From the NCBI GenBank assembly GCA_012270555.1, contig JAAXIC010000006.1, forward strand, positions 1 to 64,000: a stretch of 64,000 nt of DNA, read 5' to 3'. Positions 1 to 8,306 of this stretch are shown one piece after another. Position numbers and translations under genes: made by a program. The stretch's first letter is position 1. Each line of letters begins with the position of its first letter. This DNA comes from Chloroflexota bacterium. Lineage in GTDB: Bacteria; Chloroflexota; UBA11872; VXOZ01. The notes under the pieces were generated by a model. It was not told the origin of the DNA. It worked only from the letters and a program-made list of their open reading frames with translations, and made no database searches.

Positions 1-88
1 GGGCGCAGCGCACGATCAAGGACAGTGCCAGCAACCCCCCTCAATCCGCTGCGGCGATGCAGTTTTGCAAGCCGCATGATGCCAAGAG

Positions 89-112
89 GCGGGGGACAAG
101 CCCCCGCGCTAC
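89..112. repeat. GC-rich hairpin repeat, family C
   Basis: The stretch starts GCGGGGGACAAGCCCCCGC and ends GCTAC, forming a GCGGGGG/CCCCCGC stem. The same unit recurs at 30327-30350, and with its core inverted (CTTGT) at 30467-30490. I see no convincing gene in positions 1-209. Confidence 0.75.
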
Positions 113-209
113 TTTAATGCGACAGCATTAGGGCTCGTCCCCCGCTCTTGCATCGCATGGGGTCTGTTTACGCACGCTATTGGCCGCACTGCCGGGGAGG
201 TCTACTGCC

Positions 210-1424
210 ATGCCCCAAAAGCAACTTGATGTCGCCTTCATCGGTGGCCCCCAGTACGACGCGCTCTATAGCCGGTTGCCGCAATTCGAGCAGGAAACCG
301 GTTACGCGGTAAACGTCCATGTGCAACTGCCACACCCGGCGCTGAACGCGCACATCGACGAGGTGTTTGCTGCTGGCACAGCAACCTACGACGTCATCTC
401 CACCCACGTCAAATACGCCCCGGCCCAGCAAGCGTGGCTGCTTCCTCTCGATACGCACTTTTCTGAAGCGGAACTGGCGGATTTCTCGCCCGCTTTGCTC
501 AAGCTGGCGCGGGTTAATGGCGCGCTTGTGCAGATCCCGCGCAATGTTGACGCCCGCATCCTCTTCTACCGCAATGATTTGTTGGAGAGTCCGGCCGAGC
601 AGGCGCGGTTTCAGCGCCAATACAGACGCACGCTACGGGTACCGCAGACGTGGGACGAGGTGCGGGACGTTGCCACCTTCTTCACGCGTCCGCCCGACCT
701 CTTTGGCTTTGCCTTTCCCGGTCACTCATCGGGCTTGTTTGGGACGTTCTTCGAGCTGGTCGCGATGGCGGGCGGGACTCTGTTCGACGAGGAACTCAAC
801 CCGTCGTTCAATACGGCCGCGGGCCGTTGGGCGCTGGGTTTCCTGGCCGATCTTTACCAGCAGGGCTTGACGCCACGTGACCTTATGGCTACCTATTTCG
901 ATGAGGTATCGCAGATCTTTCGTGAAGGGAAGTGCGCCCTGGCTGCCGACTGGCCCGCCTACTACGGCCTGCTCACCGATCCAGAGACAAGCGCCGTCGC
1001 CGATAAGTTTGGCGTGGCGCTCTATCCGGTAGGCCCGGCGGGCACGCGTGCCGTCTATGCGGGCGGCCATTCGTTCGCCATCCCCATGTCTGTGCAGGAC
1101 GTGGAGGGCGCATTGGCGTTGGTGCGCTTTCTCACCTCCCCGGAGAGCCAGTACGTGGAGGCACAGGCCGGCGCCATCGTGCCACGCAGCGCGGTGATGG
1201 CGCGTGTCCGCAGCGAGACGCCTGCCGGCACGGTGCACGCGCAGCGCCTGGCGCTCATGGAAGAGACCATCCAAAACCACATGCTCACGTTCCCGAAGTT
1301 CGGTGCCTACCCGCAAGTGGAGGAAGTCTGCGCAGAGACACTGCAAGCGGCTATTCGCGGTCAGGTGATGCTGCCGCGAGCACTGGAGTTCATGGAAGAG
1401 CAAGTACGGGATCTACTGTCCTGA
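210..1424 (+). CDS. ABC-type sugar solute-binding protein-like, no signal peptide
   Basis: A 404-residue protein with the layout of family 1 extracellular solute-binding proteins, which deliver sugars to ABC importers. It has an N-terminal beta strand (LDVAFIGG), a YDVIS segment near residue 65, a central GTFFELVAMAGG region and a C-terminal helical bundle. The start is the ATG at 210, nine bases after GGGGAGG; a TTG at 180 lacks such a site. Unlike a normal exported binding protein, the N-terminus (MPQKQLDVAF) has no hydrophobic, Tat or lipoprotein signal, and no in-frame upstream extension supplies one before the TAG at 129. No permease or ATPase gene is nearby. It may be cytoplasmic, or an exported protein whose signal was lost; the family call is by overall pattern. 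Confidence 0.7.
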   Translation: MPQKQLDVAFIGGPQYDALYSRLPQFEQETGYAVNVHVQLPHPALNAHIDEVFAAGTATYDVISTHVKYAPAQQAWLLPLDTHFSEAELADFSPALLKLARVNGALVQIPRNVDARILFYRNDLLESPAEQARFQRQYRRTLRVPQTWDEVRDVATFFTRPPDLFGFAFPGHSSGLFGTFFELVAMAGGTLFDEELNPSFNTAAGRWALGFLADLYQQGLTPRDLMATYFDEVSQIFREGKCALAADWPAYYGLLTDPETSAVADKFGVALYPVGPAGTRAVYAGGHSFAIPMSVQDVEGALALVRFLTSPESQYVEAQAGAIVPRSAVMARVRSETPAGTVHAQRLALMEETIQNHMLTFPKFGAYPQVEEVCAETLQAAIRGQVMLPRALEFMEEQVRDLLS

Positions 1425-1514
1425 GATGGGGGCGCGCGTGGTATCATGGCAGCGCAGTAGCGGCTTTGTGCGAGGCGGTGTTGGCGCGCATTGTCATTCC
1501 CTGTAAATGTTGAC

Positions 1515-1742
1515 TAATTCGTTGACAGTCTTGGTGTAAAGAGCGGAAGATCGAGCGTCGTATATGCCACTACACATGTCATTCCGAACGGAGCGCAGCG
1601 CAGTGAGGATTCTAGAGTGGTGAGATCATTGGACTGTGTAAAGCAATGGCCCTAGATTCCGCGAACGCTGTTCGACGCTGCATTCGGAATGACATAAACT
1701 GTCAACACTGTCTATTGGTCAGGAGATTCTGTCAACGAATTA
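1515..1742. repeat. Candidate MITE-like element with 14-bp terminal inverted repeats
   Basis: TAATTCGTTGACAG at 1515-1528 is the exact reverse complement of CTGTCAACGAATTA at 1729-1742. Nested inside, GTCATTCCGAA (from about 1579) pairs with TTCGGAATGAC (to about 1693), next to the GAGCGCAGCG and TTCGACGCTG sequences common in dispersed repeats. No coding region is visible in the 419-bp gap 1425-1843. I found no clear target-site duplication. Confidence 0.5.
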
Positions 1743-1843
1743 CCCAACACGTACAGGAATGTCGTTATATACAGTTTTGACAATTTGAGCTAACGGAAGC
1801 CGGTGACTAAGAGTGCGGGTAATCTTGGAAGAAAGGTAATTCC

Positions 1844-2692
1844 ATGGCAGACATCAAAGTTGGCGTGCGGCTCATCTGTTTGCATACACCCGGGCCGGCG
1901 GGCCTGGAAACCGCGGCTGAGATTGGGTCCGACAGCGTGCAGTTGACGGTGGGTCACGGCGAATACGCCCCTGAGGAGCTCAATGCGACGGGCATTAAGG
2001 AAGTCCAGCAGCGCGTGCAGGACTTGGGCATGGTGATCTCGGCGACAGACGGCGGCCTGGGCGACTTTGGTGACGCGGAGACGGTAGCTGAGCGGGTAGA
2101 CCATACCAAGCGTCTCATTGATCACACTCGCGCGCTCGGCGCACCGGCCCTCACCAGCCACATTGGCATCGTGCCCAAAGACGCTAATGCGCCCCGGCGG
2201 CAGGTCTTTCGTGAAGCCATGGAAGCAATCGGCAGGCATGCGGAGCAGACGGGCATGTACTTCGGCATCGAGACCGGGCCGGAGCCCGCGTCCGTGCTAC
2301 TGGATCTGATCAATTCAATCGATACCGACAGCATAAAGATAAACCTCGACCCGGCGAACTTCATCATTTGGCCGGCGCGCATCGCCGAAATCGAGGGACG
2401 TCCCTACGATCGCGCGGAGGCGTTTGCCGAATCCGATCCCCATGATGCAGTCTACACGCTCAGAGAACACATCATTCACACCCACATCAAGGATGCCCGC
2501 GTTAAGGAAGGCGAAAAAGGCGAGACGCCCGTGGGACAGGGCTGGATCGACTGGCCGCGCTACCTCAAGTCGTACCAGGACATCGGGTTCACCGGCTACC
2601 ACTGCATCGAGCGCGAGGCCGGGGAAAACCGCGTGGAAGAGATGCGCGAAGCGATTGCCTTCGTGCGCCGGATTTGGCAAGAGTTGGACTAG
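1844..2692 (+). CDS. Sugar phosphate isomerase/epimerase (xylose isomerase-like TIM barrel)
   Basis: A 282-residue TIM-barrel protein of the AP endonuclease 2 / xylose isomerase-like family, whose members isomerise or epimerise sugars at a divalent metal. Barrel landmarks follow in order: GSDSVQLTVGHG, TSHIGIVP, FGIETGPEP (metal-ligand Glu), IKINLDPANFI (Asp), HIIHTHIKDAR (His) and GYHCIEREAG (Glu). The start ATG follows GAAAGG. It ends 12 bp before the MraY-like gene, so the two are probably co-transcribed, though no functional link is obvious. The substrate cannot be read from sequence. Confidence 0.85.
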   Translation: MADIKVGVRLICLHTPGPAGLETAAEIGSDSVQLTVGHGEYAPEELNATGIKEVQQRVQDLGMVISATDGGLGDFGDAETVAERVDHTKRLIDHTRALGAPALTSHIGIVPKDANAPRRQVFREAMEAIGRHAEQTGMYFGIETGPEPASVLLDLINSIDTDSIKINLDPANFIIWPARIAEIEGRPYDRAEAFAESDPHDAVYTLREHIIHTHIKDARVKEGEKGETPVGQGWIDWPRYLKSYQDIGFTGYHCIEREAGENRVEEMREAIAFVRRIWQELD

Positions 2693-2704
2693 CAGTCGCA
2701 CTCT

Positions 2705-4207
2705 ATGGACGTACTCACAACCGTACTGGTGCTGGGTGGTGCCACCGGGCTGACATTGCTCTTGAGTGCACTCCTGGGCCGCCTCTTTCCGCGCTTTACG
2801 TCCGGCCAGGTCAAGCCGGTCGTGCAAAGCAAAGACCATGAAGACCTCCCGAGCCTGCGCCTGCCCAGCGTTGGCGGCATTGCGCTGATCGTTACGCTGT
2901 GGTGCCTCAGCGGTGTTTGGTGGTTCGTGTGGCCCGAAACGAGCGCGATCCTGCTCCTGCTCACGCTGCTCACGACTCTCTTCTTTGGTATAGGTTTTGC
3001 CGACGACTGGCTGAAGTGGCGGCACGGCACCGGCTTTGGGGACAGCGCTTATTTGCTCGCCCACGCAATTGCGGCGCTGGTTACGGTAGCAGCGCTCTTT
3101 TGGTGGCCGGGCGACTTCACGCAGACCGGCTTCACGCAGGCCGCCACACAGGGCGGCAGGGTGCTGCAGGCCCTCAACGTCGTCGGCGCGGTCGGGCTCG
3201 GACTCACGCTGGTCTGGCTCTTTGCGCTCACGCTCGGCTCAGCGTTTTCGGTGGCAGTGAGTGACGGCATAGACGGTCTGACCGCCGGCATGGCGAGTAT
3301 CGCCGGCGGCAGCATGTTGCTCTCACTCATCATACGCGAGGCAAACGGCGAGTTGATTGCCTTCGCGGCGGCGCTGCTGGGCGTAAGCATCGGGCTGCTG
3401 CTCTTCAACCAACCCTCCGCCTGGTCGTCCACGGGCACCGTGAAGCGGCGGGCGCGCATCTATCTCGGCGACAGCGGCGCGCTGGGCCTCGGCGGCGCCT
3501 TTGCCGCCTTGGCGCTGTTCGGCGGCGCGGACGCGATTTGGCTCTTCGTGGGCGGCGTCTTCTTGCTGGACGGCGGTTCCGGGTTTGTGCAAGCCAAAGT
3601 CGTCACGCCGTTCTTCCGCCACTGCGTGCGCTTGGGCCGTTATGCAGGGACGCCGCACTTTGTGCCGCATACGGAGTTTTCGCTGCCGTTTACGGCCACG
3701 CCGCTGCATCACCACTTCGAGATGCTCGGCATCGGCCGCCTGCGCGTGGTCTGGCTGCTCTGGACGTTCAGCGCGTTGGCGGCAATCAGCGGGATCGTGG
3801 TCGCCGCCTTTCCCACGTTTCACGTGGCGCCGGTGGGCGGCGCGCTGCTTCTCTACACCGTCTTGATCGGCAGTGCCGTCTGGACGACGGGACGCTTTCT
3901 TGGCATCACGAAAGCGGACGATGGTTCTGAGGTTTTGGCGGTCTGCGGCGGCAGACCGTACACGGTGTTTGGACGCCGGTTGTATCGGGTTGTCGAAATG
4001 ACGGCGACACCGCTGCCAGCCGCCCGCGACCGCCAGATGATTACCCTTTGGCAGCCAAGCAACCGCTGGGACGTGCTGGCAAACCTGGCGTATGCCCAAG
4101 CCCTGGCGGGAGAAAAGGATGCAGCACGAGGGACGTGGGAACGCATCCCGGAAGCGAGCCGGAAGTTGCGGATCGAGCACCCAGTGGCAGCAGTTCTCGA
4201 CAAATGA
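2705..4207 (+). CDS. mraY: MraY-like phospho-N-acetylmuramoyl-pentapeptide transferase with C-terminal extension
   Basis: An integral membrane protein of the polyprenyl-phosphate N-acetylhexosamine-1-phosphate transferase family. MraY transfers phospho-MurNAc-pentapeptide to undecaprenyl phosphate, giving lipid I. Signature motifs are present: FADDW near residue 98, VSDGIDGLTAG near 185, YLGDSGALGLGG near 255 and the MraY-type PLHHHFE near 335, with about ten hydrophobic helices. At 500 residues it is much longer than the usual 320-360. The last ~110 residues (from about GITKADDG) are soluble and contain a TPR-like ANLAYAQALAGEKDAA segment. It stands outside any dcw cluster, though murD lies 17 kb away. 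It could be the sole MraY or a paralogue. Confidence 0.8.
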   Translation: MDVLTTVLVLGGATGLTLLLSALLGRLFPRFTSGQVKPVVQSKDHEDLPSLRLPSVGGIALIVTLWCLSGVWWFVWPETSAILLLLTLLTTLFFGIGFADDWLKWRHGTGFGDSAYLLAHAIAALVTVAALFWWPGDFTQTGFTQAATQGGRVLQALNVVGAVGLGLTLVWLFALTLGSAFSVAVSDGIDGLTAGMASIAGGSMLLSLIIREANGELIAFAAALLGVSIGLLLFNQPSAWSSTGTVKRRARIYLGDSGALGLGGAFAALALFGGADAIWLFVGGVFLLDGGSGFVQAKVVTPFFRHCVRLGRYAGTPHFVPHTEFSLPFTATPLHHHFEMLGIGRLRVVWLLWTFSALAAISGIVVAAFPTFHVAPVGGALLLYTVLIGSAVWTTGRFLGITKADDGSEVLAVCGGRPYTVFGRRLYRVVEMTATPLPAARDRQMITLWQPSNRWDVLANLAYAQALAGEKDAARGTWERIPEASRKLRIEHPVAAVLDK

Positions 4208-4448
4208 GCGCAGTTCGGACGTGTCCACAACGTCTGCGCAGAGATGATCGCAGTGCATAGACGATTTAAGCTCGTTGTCTAGCTGCCTAACGCCGTGCAT
4301 GGTGGTACCATGCGGGAGAGCGGCGGATGAGAGGCATCGCGAGGCGATTGCTTGGGAGAAAGCCCGAGCGGAGAGAGGTCTACTCATTGATTTGCCCCTT
4401 GGTGTGCCACGCCGCGTGTATGTGGACACAGCCTAAAGGAGGTGTGGT

Positions 4449-5129
4449 ATGCGGCTACAATCCATAAACGGGCTTGCGGGGTTTGCGCTGATTGTCGGCC
4501 CGGTGGTGACCGTGGTCGCCTATCTCTTTCAGCCGGGTGGCATGCTCATCGCCAGCGCTGAGGCCAGTGACGCCGCAGGGTCGATTGCGGCCTTGGTAGA
4601 GAACCGCGCCCTCGCTAATTTCACGTCACTCCTGATAGCCGCGTGCCTCACGTTGACGCTCTTCGGGTATCACATTCTCTTGAGAGGCGTCAGAGGCGGC
4701 GGTATCGGCAGAGTGTCGGCGCACTTTGGGTATCTGATGCTCACGGTGGGCGTCTTTGGCTGGATTCTGATGCAGGGACTCGCACTCGGCATGACGCATG
4801 AGACCGTCCAGCCCGCCGCGGCGATTTTCGCCGTTCAGTTCAGCATCGGCCTCATTGCAGGTCTCGCCGTTGCCCTTGGCTTCCTGCTGCTGAGCCTCGG
4901 CTTGCCCGCGCGTGAAGGCTATGGCAGACCGGTGGCGTTAGCTGTCGCGGTCATTTCTGCGATTGCGCTCCTCAGTCAAGTGGTGGGGATTAGCGATCCC
5001 GCGCTGTACGACACCATGGTGACGATCACGCGCGCGTGCTACTTCCTCTGGGTAGCCTGGAGCGCAGTCCTCGGCGCGCAACTCTTCAGGCAGAGCGAGT
5101 TTAGCGCTGGCGCGAGCGAGAACGACTGA
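4449..5129 (+). CDS. Multi-pass membrane protein of unknown function
   Basis: A 226-residue protein with roughly six hydrophobic helices (for example GFALIVGPVVTVVAYLF, ANFTSLLIAACLTLTLFGY, FGYLMLTVGVFGWILMQG, GLIAGLAVALGFLLLSLGL) and short polar loops. An AAAGGAGG ribosome-binding site lies a few bases before the ATG, so it is probably well translated. I recognise no catalytic motif; it resembles small DUF4386-type membrane proteins only in layout. Upstream, 4297-4313 holds a small hairpin (GCATGGT-GGT-ACCATGC) with no T-tract. Confidence 0.65.
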   Translation: MRLQSINGLAGFALIVGPVVTVVAYLFQPGGMLIASAEASDAAGSIAALVENRALANFTSLLIAACLTLTLFGYHILLRGVRGGGIGRVSAHFGYLMLTVGVFGWILMQGLALGMTHETVQPAAAIFAVQFSIGLIAGLAVALGFLLLSLGLPAREGYGRPVALAVAVISAIALLSQVVGISDPALYDTMVTITRACYFLWVAWSAVLGAQLFRQSEFSAGASEND

Positions 5130-5274
5130 GCGCGCAGTCCGCCGACCCATTTCATGCACCGATCCCATCGACCCATCCATTTGCAGGCGGTGAGGGTGCA
5201 GCCCACGGTAACTACACACGCCGTTGCGCCCTTGCCTGTGGCATGGTCTCATTAGGAACAGGAGGCCAAGTCAC

Positions 5275-6720
5275 ATGATCGGTACCGTGACCAACAGCAC
5301 GCTAGCGCCGCTGGTGCAGCAGTTACCGGAAACTGTATTGCCGCATGCGGTCGCGCCGGCGTTCGCCCATTGGCCGGGACTCGCGCTCCTCGAAAGCAGC
5401 CAACAGGGGGCGCTGGGACGCTACTCTTATCTCACTGCCGATCCATTTCTACGCGTTGAGTGCACCGGGGACCGCACTCGCATAGAGTGGTGTCACCAGC
5501 CCCGACGTTCCACCGTGCGCCGCGGGCAGCCCTTTGCCGTGCTGCGTGAACTCTTAGCGGAGTTTGCTTTGCCGCCTGCACCGGATGGTCCACCGTTTCA
5601 AGGCGGCGCGGTGGGCGCGTTCGCCTATGACTTGGGGCGTCAGCTAGAGGAATTGCCTACATATGCGCAGTGCGACGTGCCTACGCCGGAGATGAGCCTG
5701 GGCCTCTACGACTGGGTCCTGGCGCACGACCACCATACGAATACGTCATGGCTGGTGACCACCGGCTTGCCGGACCGCACGGAAGCGAGCGCCCTCGCGC
5801 GGCAGACTGAGATCATGGGAATCCTGACTGCCTGGCAAAGCCGTAACGGTGCCTGGGAAGGCACCACGACCGACTTTCGCTTGACCACGCCCTTGGCATC
5901 CAATGTGACCCACGAGCAATACCTCGCCATGGTGCGGCGGGCACAGGAGTACATCGCGGCCGGCGACGTCTATCAGGTGAACCTCTCGCAGCGCTTCACC
6001 GCTGGCTGGGAAGGATCGCCGTGGGCACTCTACCAGCGCTTGCAGCGGGAAAGCCCAGTACCGTTTGGAGCCTTTCTTGATCTCGGCGAGCGTTGGGTGG
6101 TTTCTGCATCGCCGGAGCGCTTTCTGCATGTGCGTGAGGGTGTCGTAGAGACACGGCCCATCAAAGGCACACGGCCGCGCGGGCGCACCACGGCCGAGGA
6201 CGAGAGGCTGGCGCGGGAATTGCGCACCAGCGAAAAAGACCGCGCCGAGAACCTCATGATCGTGGACTTGCTGCGCAACGACTTGGGAAAGGTCTGCCGG
6301 CCTGGGTCGATACACGTGCCTGCGCTTTGGCAAATTGAGGGCTACAGCAACGTGTGGCAACTCGTCAGCACAGTTACGGGGGAATTGCGGCCGGAAGCCG
6401 ATGCCGTGGCGGCGCTGGAGGCCGCTTTTCCCGGCGGTTCGGTAACCGGTTGTCCCAAGATCCGGGCCATGGAGATCATCGAGGAGCTTGAACCCGTGCG
6501 GCGCGGCATCTACTGCGGCGCTATCGGCTATCTGGGCTTTGATAGCACGATGGACACGAGCATTGTCATCCGCACGCTCATGCTCACCCGCGACCACCTC
6601 TACCTGCAAGTGGGCGGCGCGGTGGTGGCCGATTCCGATCCCCAGGCGGAATACGACGAGACGTTGGTGAAAGCCCAAGCCGCCCGGCGCGTGTTGGAGG
6701 GAACGACCTCGCAGCAGTGA
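5275..6720 (+). CDS. pabB: Aminodeoxychorismate synthase component I
   Basis: A 481-residue chorismate-binding enzyme. With a glutamine amidotransferase subunit, PabB converts chorismate to 4-amino-4-deoxychorismate for p-aminobenzoate and folate. The N-terminal anthranilate-synthase-like domain is followed by the chorismate-binding domain, with PIKGTRPRG, ENLMIVDLLRNDLG and, near residue 385, FPGGSVTGCPK. The GGS-TG form of that motif favours PabB over TrpE. AGGAGG lies ten bases before the ATG at 5275; an earlier in-frame start at 5224 lacks a site. It is followed without a gap by a fold-type IV PLP enzyme, as in many pabB-pabC pairs. No pabA is visible in this window. Confidence 0.9.
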   Translation: MIGTVTNSTLAPLVQQLPETVLPHAVAPAFAHWPGLALLESSQQGALGRYSYLTADPFLRVECTGDRTRIEWCHQPRRSTVRRGQPFAVLRELLAEFALPPAPDGPPFQGGAVGAFAYDLGRQLEELPTYAQCDVPTPEMSLGLYDWVLAHDHHTNTSWLVTTGLPDRTEASALARQTEIMGILTAWQSRNGAWEGTTTDFRLTTPLASNVTHEQYLAMVRRAQEYIAAGDVYQVNLSQRFTAGWEGSPWALYQRLQRESPVPFGAFLDLGERWVVSASPERFLHVREGVVETRPIKGTRPRGRTTAEDERLARELRTSEKDRAENLMIVDLLRNDLGKVCRPGSIHVPALWQIEGYSNVWQLVSTVTGELRPEADAVAALEAAFPGGSVTGCPKIRAMEIIEELEPVRRGIYCGAIGYLGFDSTMDTSIVIRTLMLTRDHLYLQVGGAVVADSDPQAEYDETLVKAQAARRVLEGTTSQQ

Positions 6721-6761
6721 TACCCAGTCGCGCAAGAGCTGGAGGCAATTTACGTTGGAGG

Positions 6762-7664
6762 ATGGACGGCATCAGCGAGAAGCCAGTCTGCTACGTGAAC
6801 GGGCAACTCGTGCCGGAGGGCACAGGCGCGGTCTCCGTACTTGACCGTGGTTTACTGCTGGGCGACGGGCTTTTCGAGACTATGCGCGTGTTGGGAGGCG
6901 GCATTCTGCAGTGGCAGCGGCATTGGGAGCGCCTGCACACTGGGGCGCAGACGATTGGGCTCGCGCTGCCGTGGACGGCGGATGAGTTGCACCAAGCAGT
7001 GGGCCAGACACTCCACGCCAATAACCTGTGTGAAGCCACCGTCCGTCTCACGGTCACGCGCGGGTTTTCGCCCGCCGCGCGCGGCCTGCTGCCGCCTGCC
7101 GACGCGCCGCCGACGCTTCTCATCCGTGCAACCCCGTTCGCGCCTTACCCTGACCACCTTTATCGTGACGGCATGAGAGTGATCATCAGCCGCAAAGTGC
7201 GCCGCAACGAGCAGTCGCCCCTCTCCCGCGTCAAGTCGCTGGGCTATCTCGAAAACATACTGGCGCGCCAAGAAGCAGCAGATAAAAGCGCTGATGAAGC
7301 GCTAATACTCAACACGCAGGGCAATGTGGCCTGTGCTACTGCTGCCAACGTCTTCTGTGTGCACGCAGGCCGCTTGCACACACCGCCGCTGGAGGCCGGC
7401 GCGCTGTCGGGCACCATCCGCGCGCTGGTGCGTGAAGATTTGGCACCGAGCACAGGCCGTGTCGTCGACGAAACGCAGCTAGACGATTCGGCTCTGCTCA
7501 ATTCTGACGAGGTCTTTCTCACGAACGCCCTCATGGGCATCATGCCCGTCTGCGCCATAGACGGTCAGCAGATTGGCAGCGGCATCCCAGGCTCGGTCAC
7601 GCAGGCTCTCCGCACTGCATACGAGGAGTGGGTTTCAGCGCAGTGCGCGGTGGAAAAGGGGTGA
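6762..7664 (+). CDS. pabC: Fold-type IV PLP enzyme, probable aminodeoxychorismate lyase
   Basis: A 300-residue class IV aminotransferase-fold protein. PabC splits aminodeoxychorismate into p-aminobenzoate and pyruvate. Family landmarks are the N-terminal YVNGQLVPE, SVLDRGLLLGDGLFETMR and SRVKSLGYLENILARQEA, where Lys158 is the expected Schiff-base lysine. In the following VACATAANVF segment, Cys191 stands where the family has the glutamate that contacts the PLP ring nitrogen. The start is chosen at ATG 6762 by family N-terminus; a GTG at 6717 overlapping the pabB stop is also possible. Branched-chain or D-amino-acid transaminase activity cannot be excluded. Confidence 0.75.
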   Translation: MDGISEKPVCYVNGQLVPEGTGAVSVLDRGLLLGDGLFETMRVLGGGILQWQRHWERLHTGAQTIGLALPWTADELHQAVGQTLHANNLCEATVRLTVTRGFSPAARGLLPPADAPPTLLIRATPFAPYPDHLYRDGMRVIISRKVRRNEQSPLSRVKSLGYLENILARQEAADKSADEALILNTQGNVACATAANVFCVHAGRLHTPPLEAGALSGTIRALVREDLAPSTGRVVDETQLDDSALLNSDEVFLTNALMGIMPVCAIDGQQIGSGIPGSVTQALRTAYEEWVSAQCAVEKG

Positions 7665-7689
7665 CAAAGAGGGTGTTCGCTGCTATACT
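7661..7689 (+). promoter_or_regulatory. Sigma-70-type promoter for the tRNA pair
   Basis: GTGACA at 7661-7666, a 17-bp spacer and TATACT at 7684-7689 form a near-consensus -35/-10 pair. It overlaps the pabC stop codon and lies about 43 bp before tRNA-Tyr, the right place for the start of the tRNA transcript. Confidence 0.65.
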
Positions 7690-7731
7690 GAATCCAGGTA
7701 AGTGCGTATACCTGCTTGCTGCCTGATTTAT

Positions 7732-7815
7732 GGGTCGGTGGGCGAGCGGTCAAAACCACCAGACTGTAAATCTGGCGCCGTAACGGCTACGGAGGTTCGA
7801 ATCCTCCCCGGCCCA
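7732..7815 (+). tRNA. tRNA-Tyr (GTA)
   Basis: The acceptor arms GGGTCGG and CCGGCCC pair with one G-U. The anticodon arm is CCAGA-CTGTAAA-TCTGG with anticodon GTA. A long class II variable arm and a GGAGG-TTCGAAT-CCTCC T-arm are present, and the discriminator base is A. The following bases are CCG, so CCA is not fully encoded. Confidence 0.97.
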
Positions 7816-7849
7816 CCGCGATTGTTCTCCGCGTAATTGAGAACGTACT

Positions 7850-7927
7850 GGTCCCGTGGTGTAGTTGGCCTAACACACGGCCCTGTCAAGGCTGAGATCG
7901 CCGGTTCGAATCCGGTCGGGACCGCCA
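7850..7927 (+). tRNA. tRNA-Asp (GTC)
   Basis: The acceptor arms GGTCCCG and CGGGACC pair perfectly. The anticodon arm is CGGCC-CTGTCAA-GGCTG with anticodon GTC. The T-arm contains GGTTCGAATCC, the discriminator is G as expected for tRNA-Asp, and a 3' CCA is encoded at 7925-7927. It lies 34 bp after tRNA-Tyr and is probably co-transcribed. Confidence 0.97.
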
Positions 7928-8217
7928 CTCCAACACAAAGCCTGGGCAACCGGAGTTGCGTCGGAACGTGAGAGGATTGTGGAGGCACGATCCTCTTCTT
8001 CATTTAAGCATGTAGCCGCATGGCTCTCGGAGCAATCTGAAGGGATTTTGTACGAGGGAGTCCTCTCTTGCCGAGATTGCCGCCACGTGACTCTCGCGGT
8101 CAGAAGGCTCCATCAGGTTCCAATGGGGATCTTTGCGTAGGTTTCCAGTGGGACTGCATAGGGCGCAAGACCGGGACACAGTGAAGCGCGTCCCAATCCG
8201 GCAAAGAGGATAAATGA

Positions 8218-8249
8218 AGAAGCCGCGAGCAATGCCGCTCGCGGCTTCT
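8218..8249 (-). terminator. Intrinsic terminator of the zinc-ribbon gene
   Basis: A perfect 13-bp stem (AGAAGCCGCGAGC against its complement) with a six-base loop lies 57 bp past the stop codon of the minus-strand gene at 8307-8777. On that strand the stem is followed by TCATTTATCC, a weak T-rich tail. The rest of 7928-8306 shows no gene. Confidence 0.7.
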
Positions 8250-8306
8250 CGGGCTTCCGATCCCCTACCCAGCGGAGCCAATGGCAGGGAGTCCGACTAC
8301 CGACAT

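Noticed and set aside
1-180. Possible 3' end of a gene entering from the left edge
   Set aside because: Short open stretches exist in two frames, but they run into the family C repeat and show no recognisable protein pattern.
7728-8003. Minus-strand open frame of 91 codons
   Set aside because: It is antisense to tRNA-Tyr and tRNA-Asp; its GFEPAISALTGPCV segment is the well-known artefact of reading a tRNA backwards.
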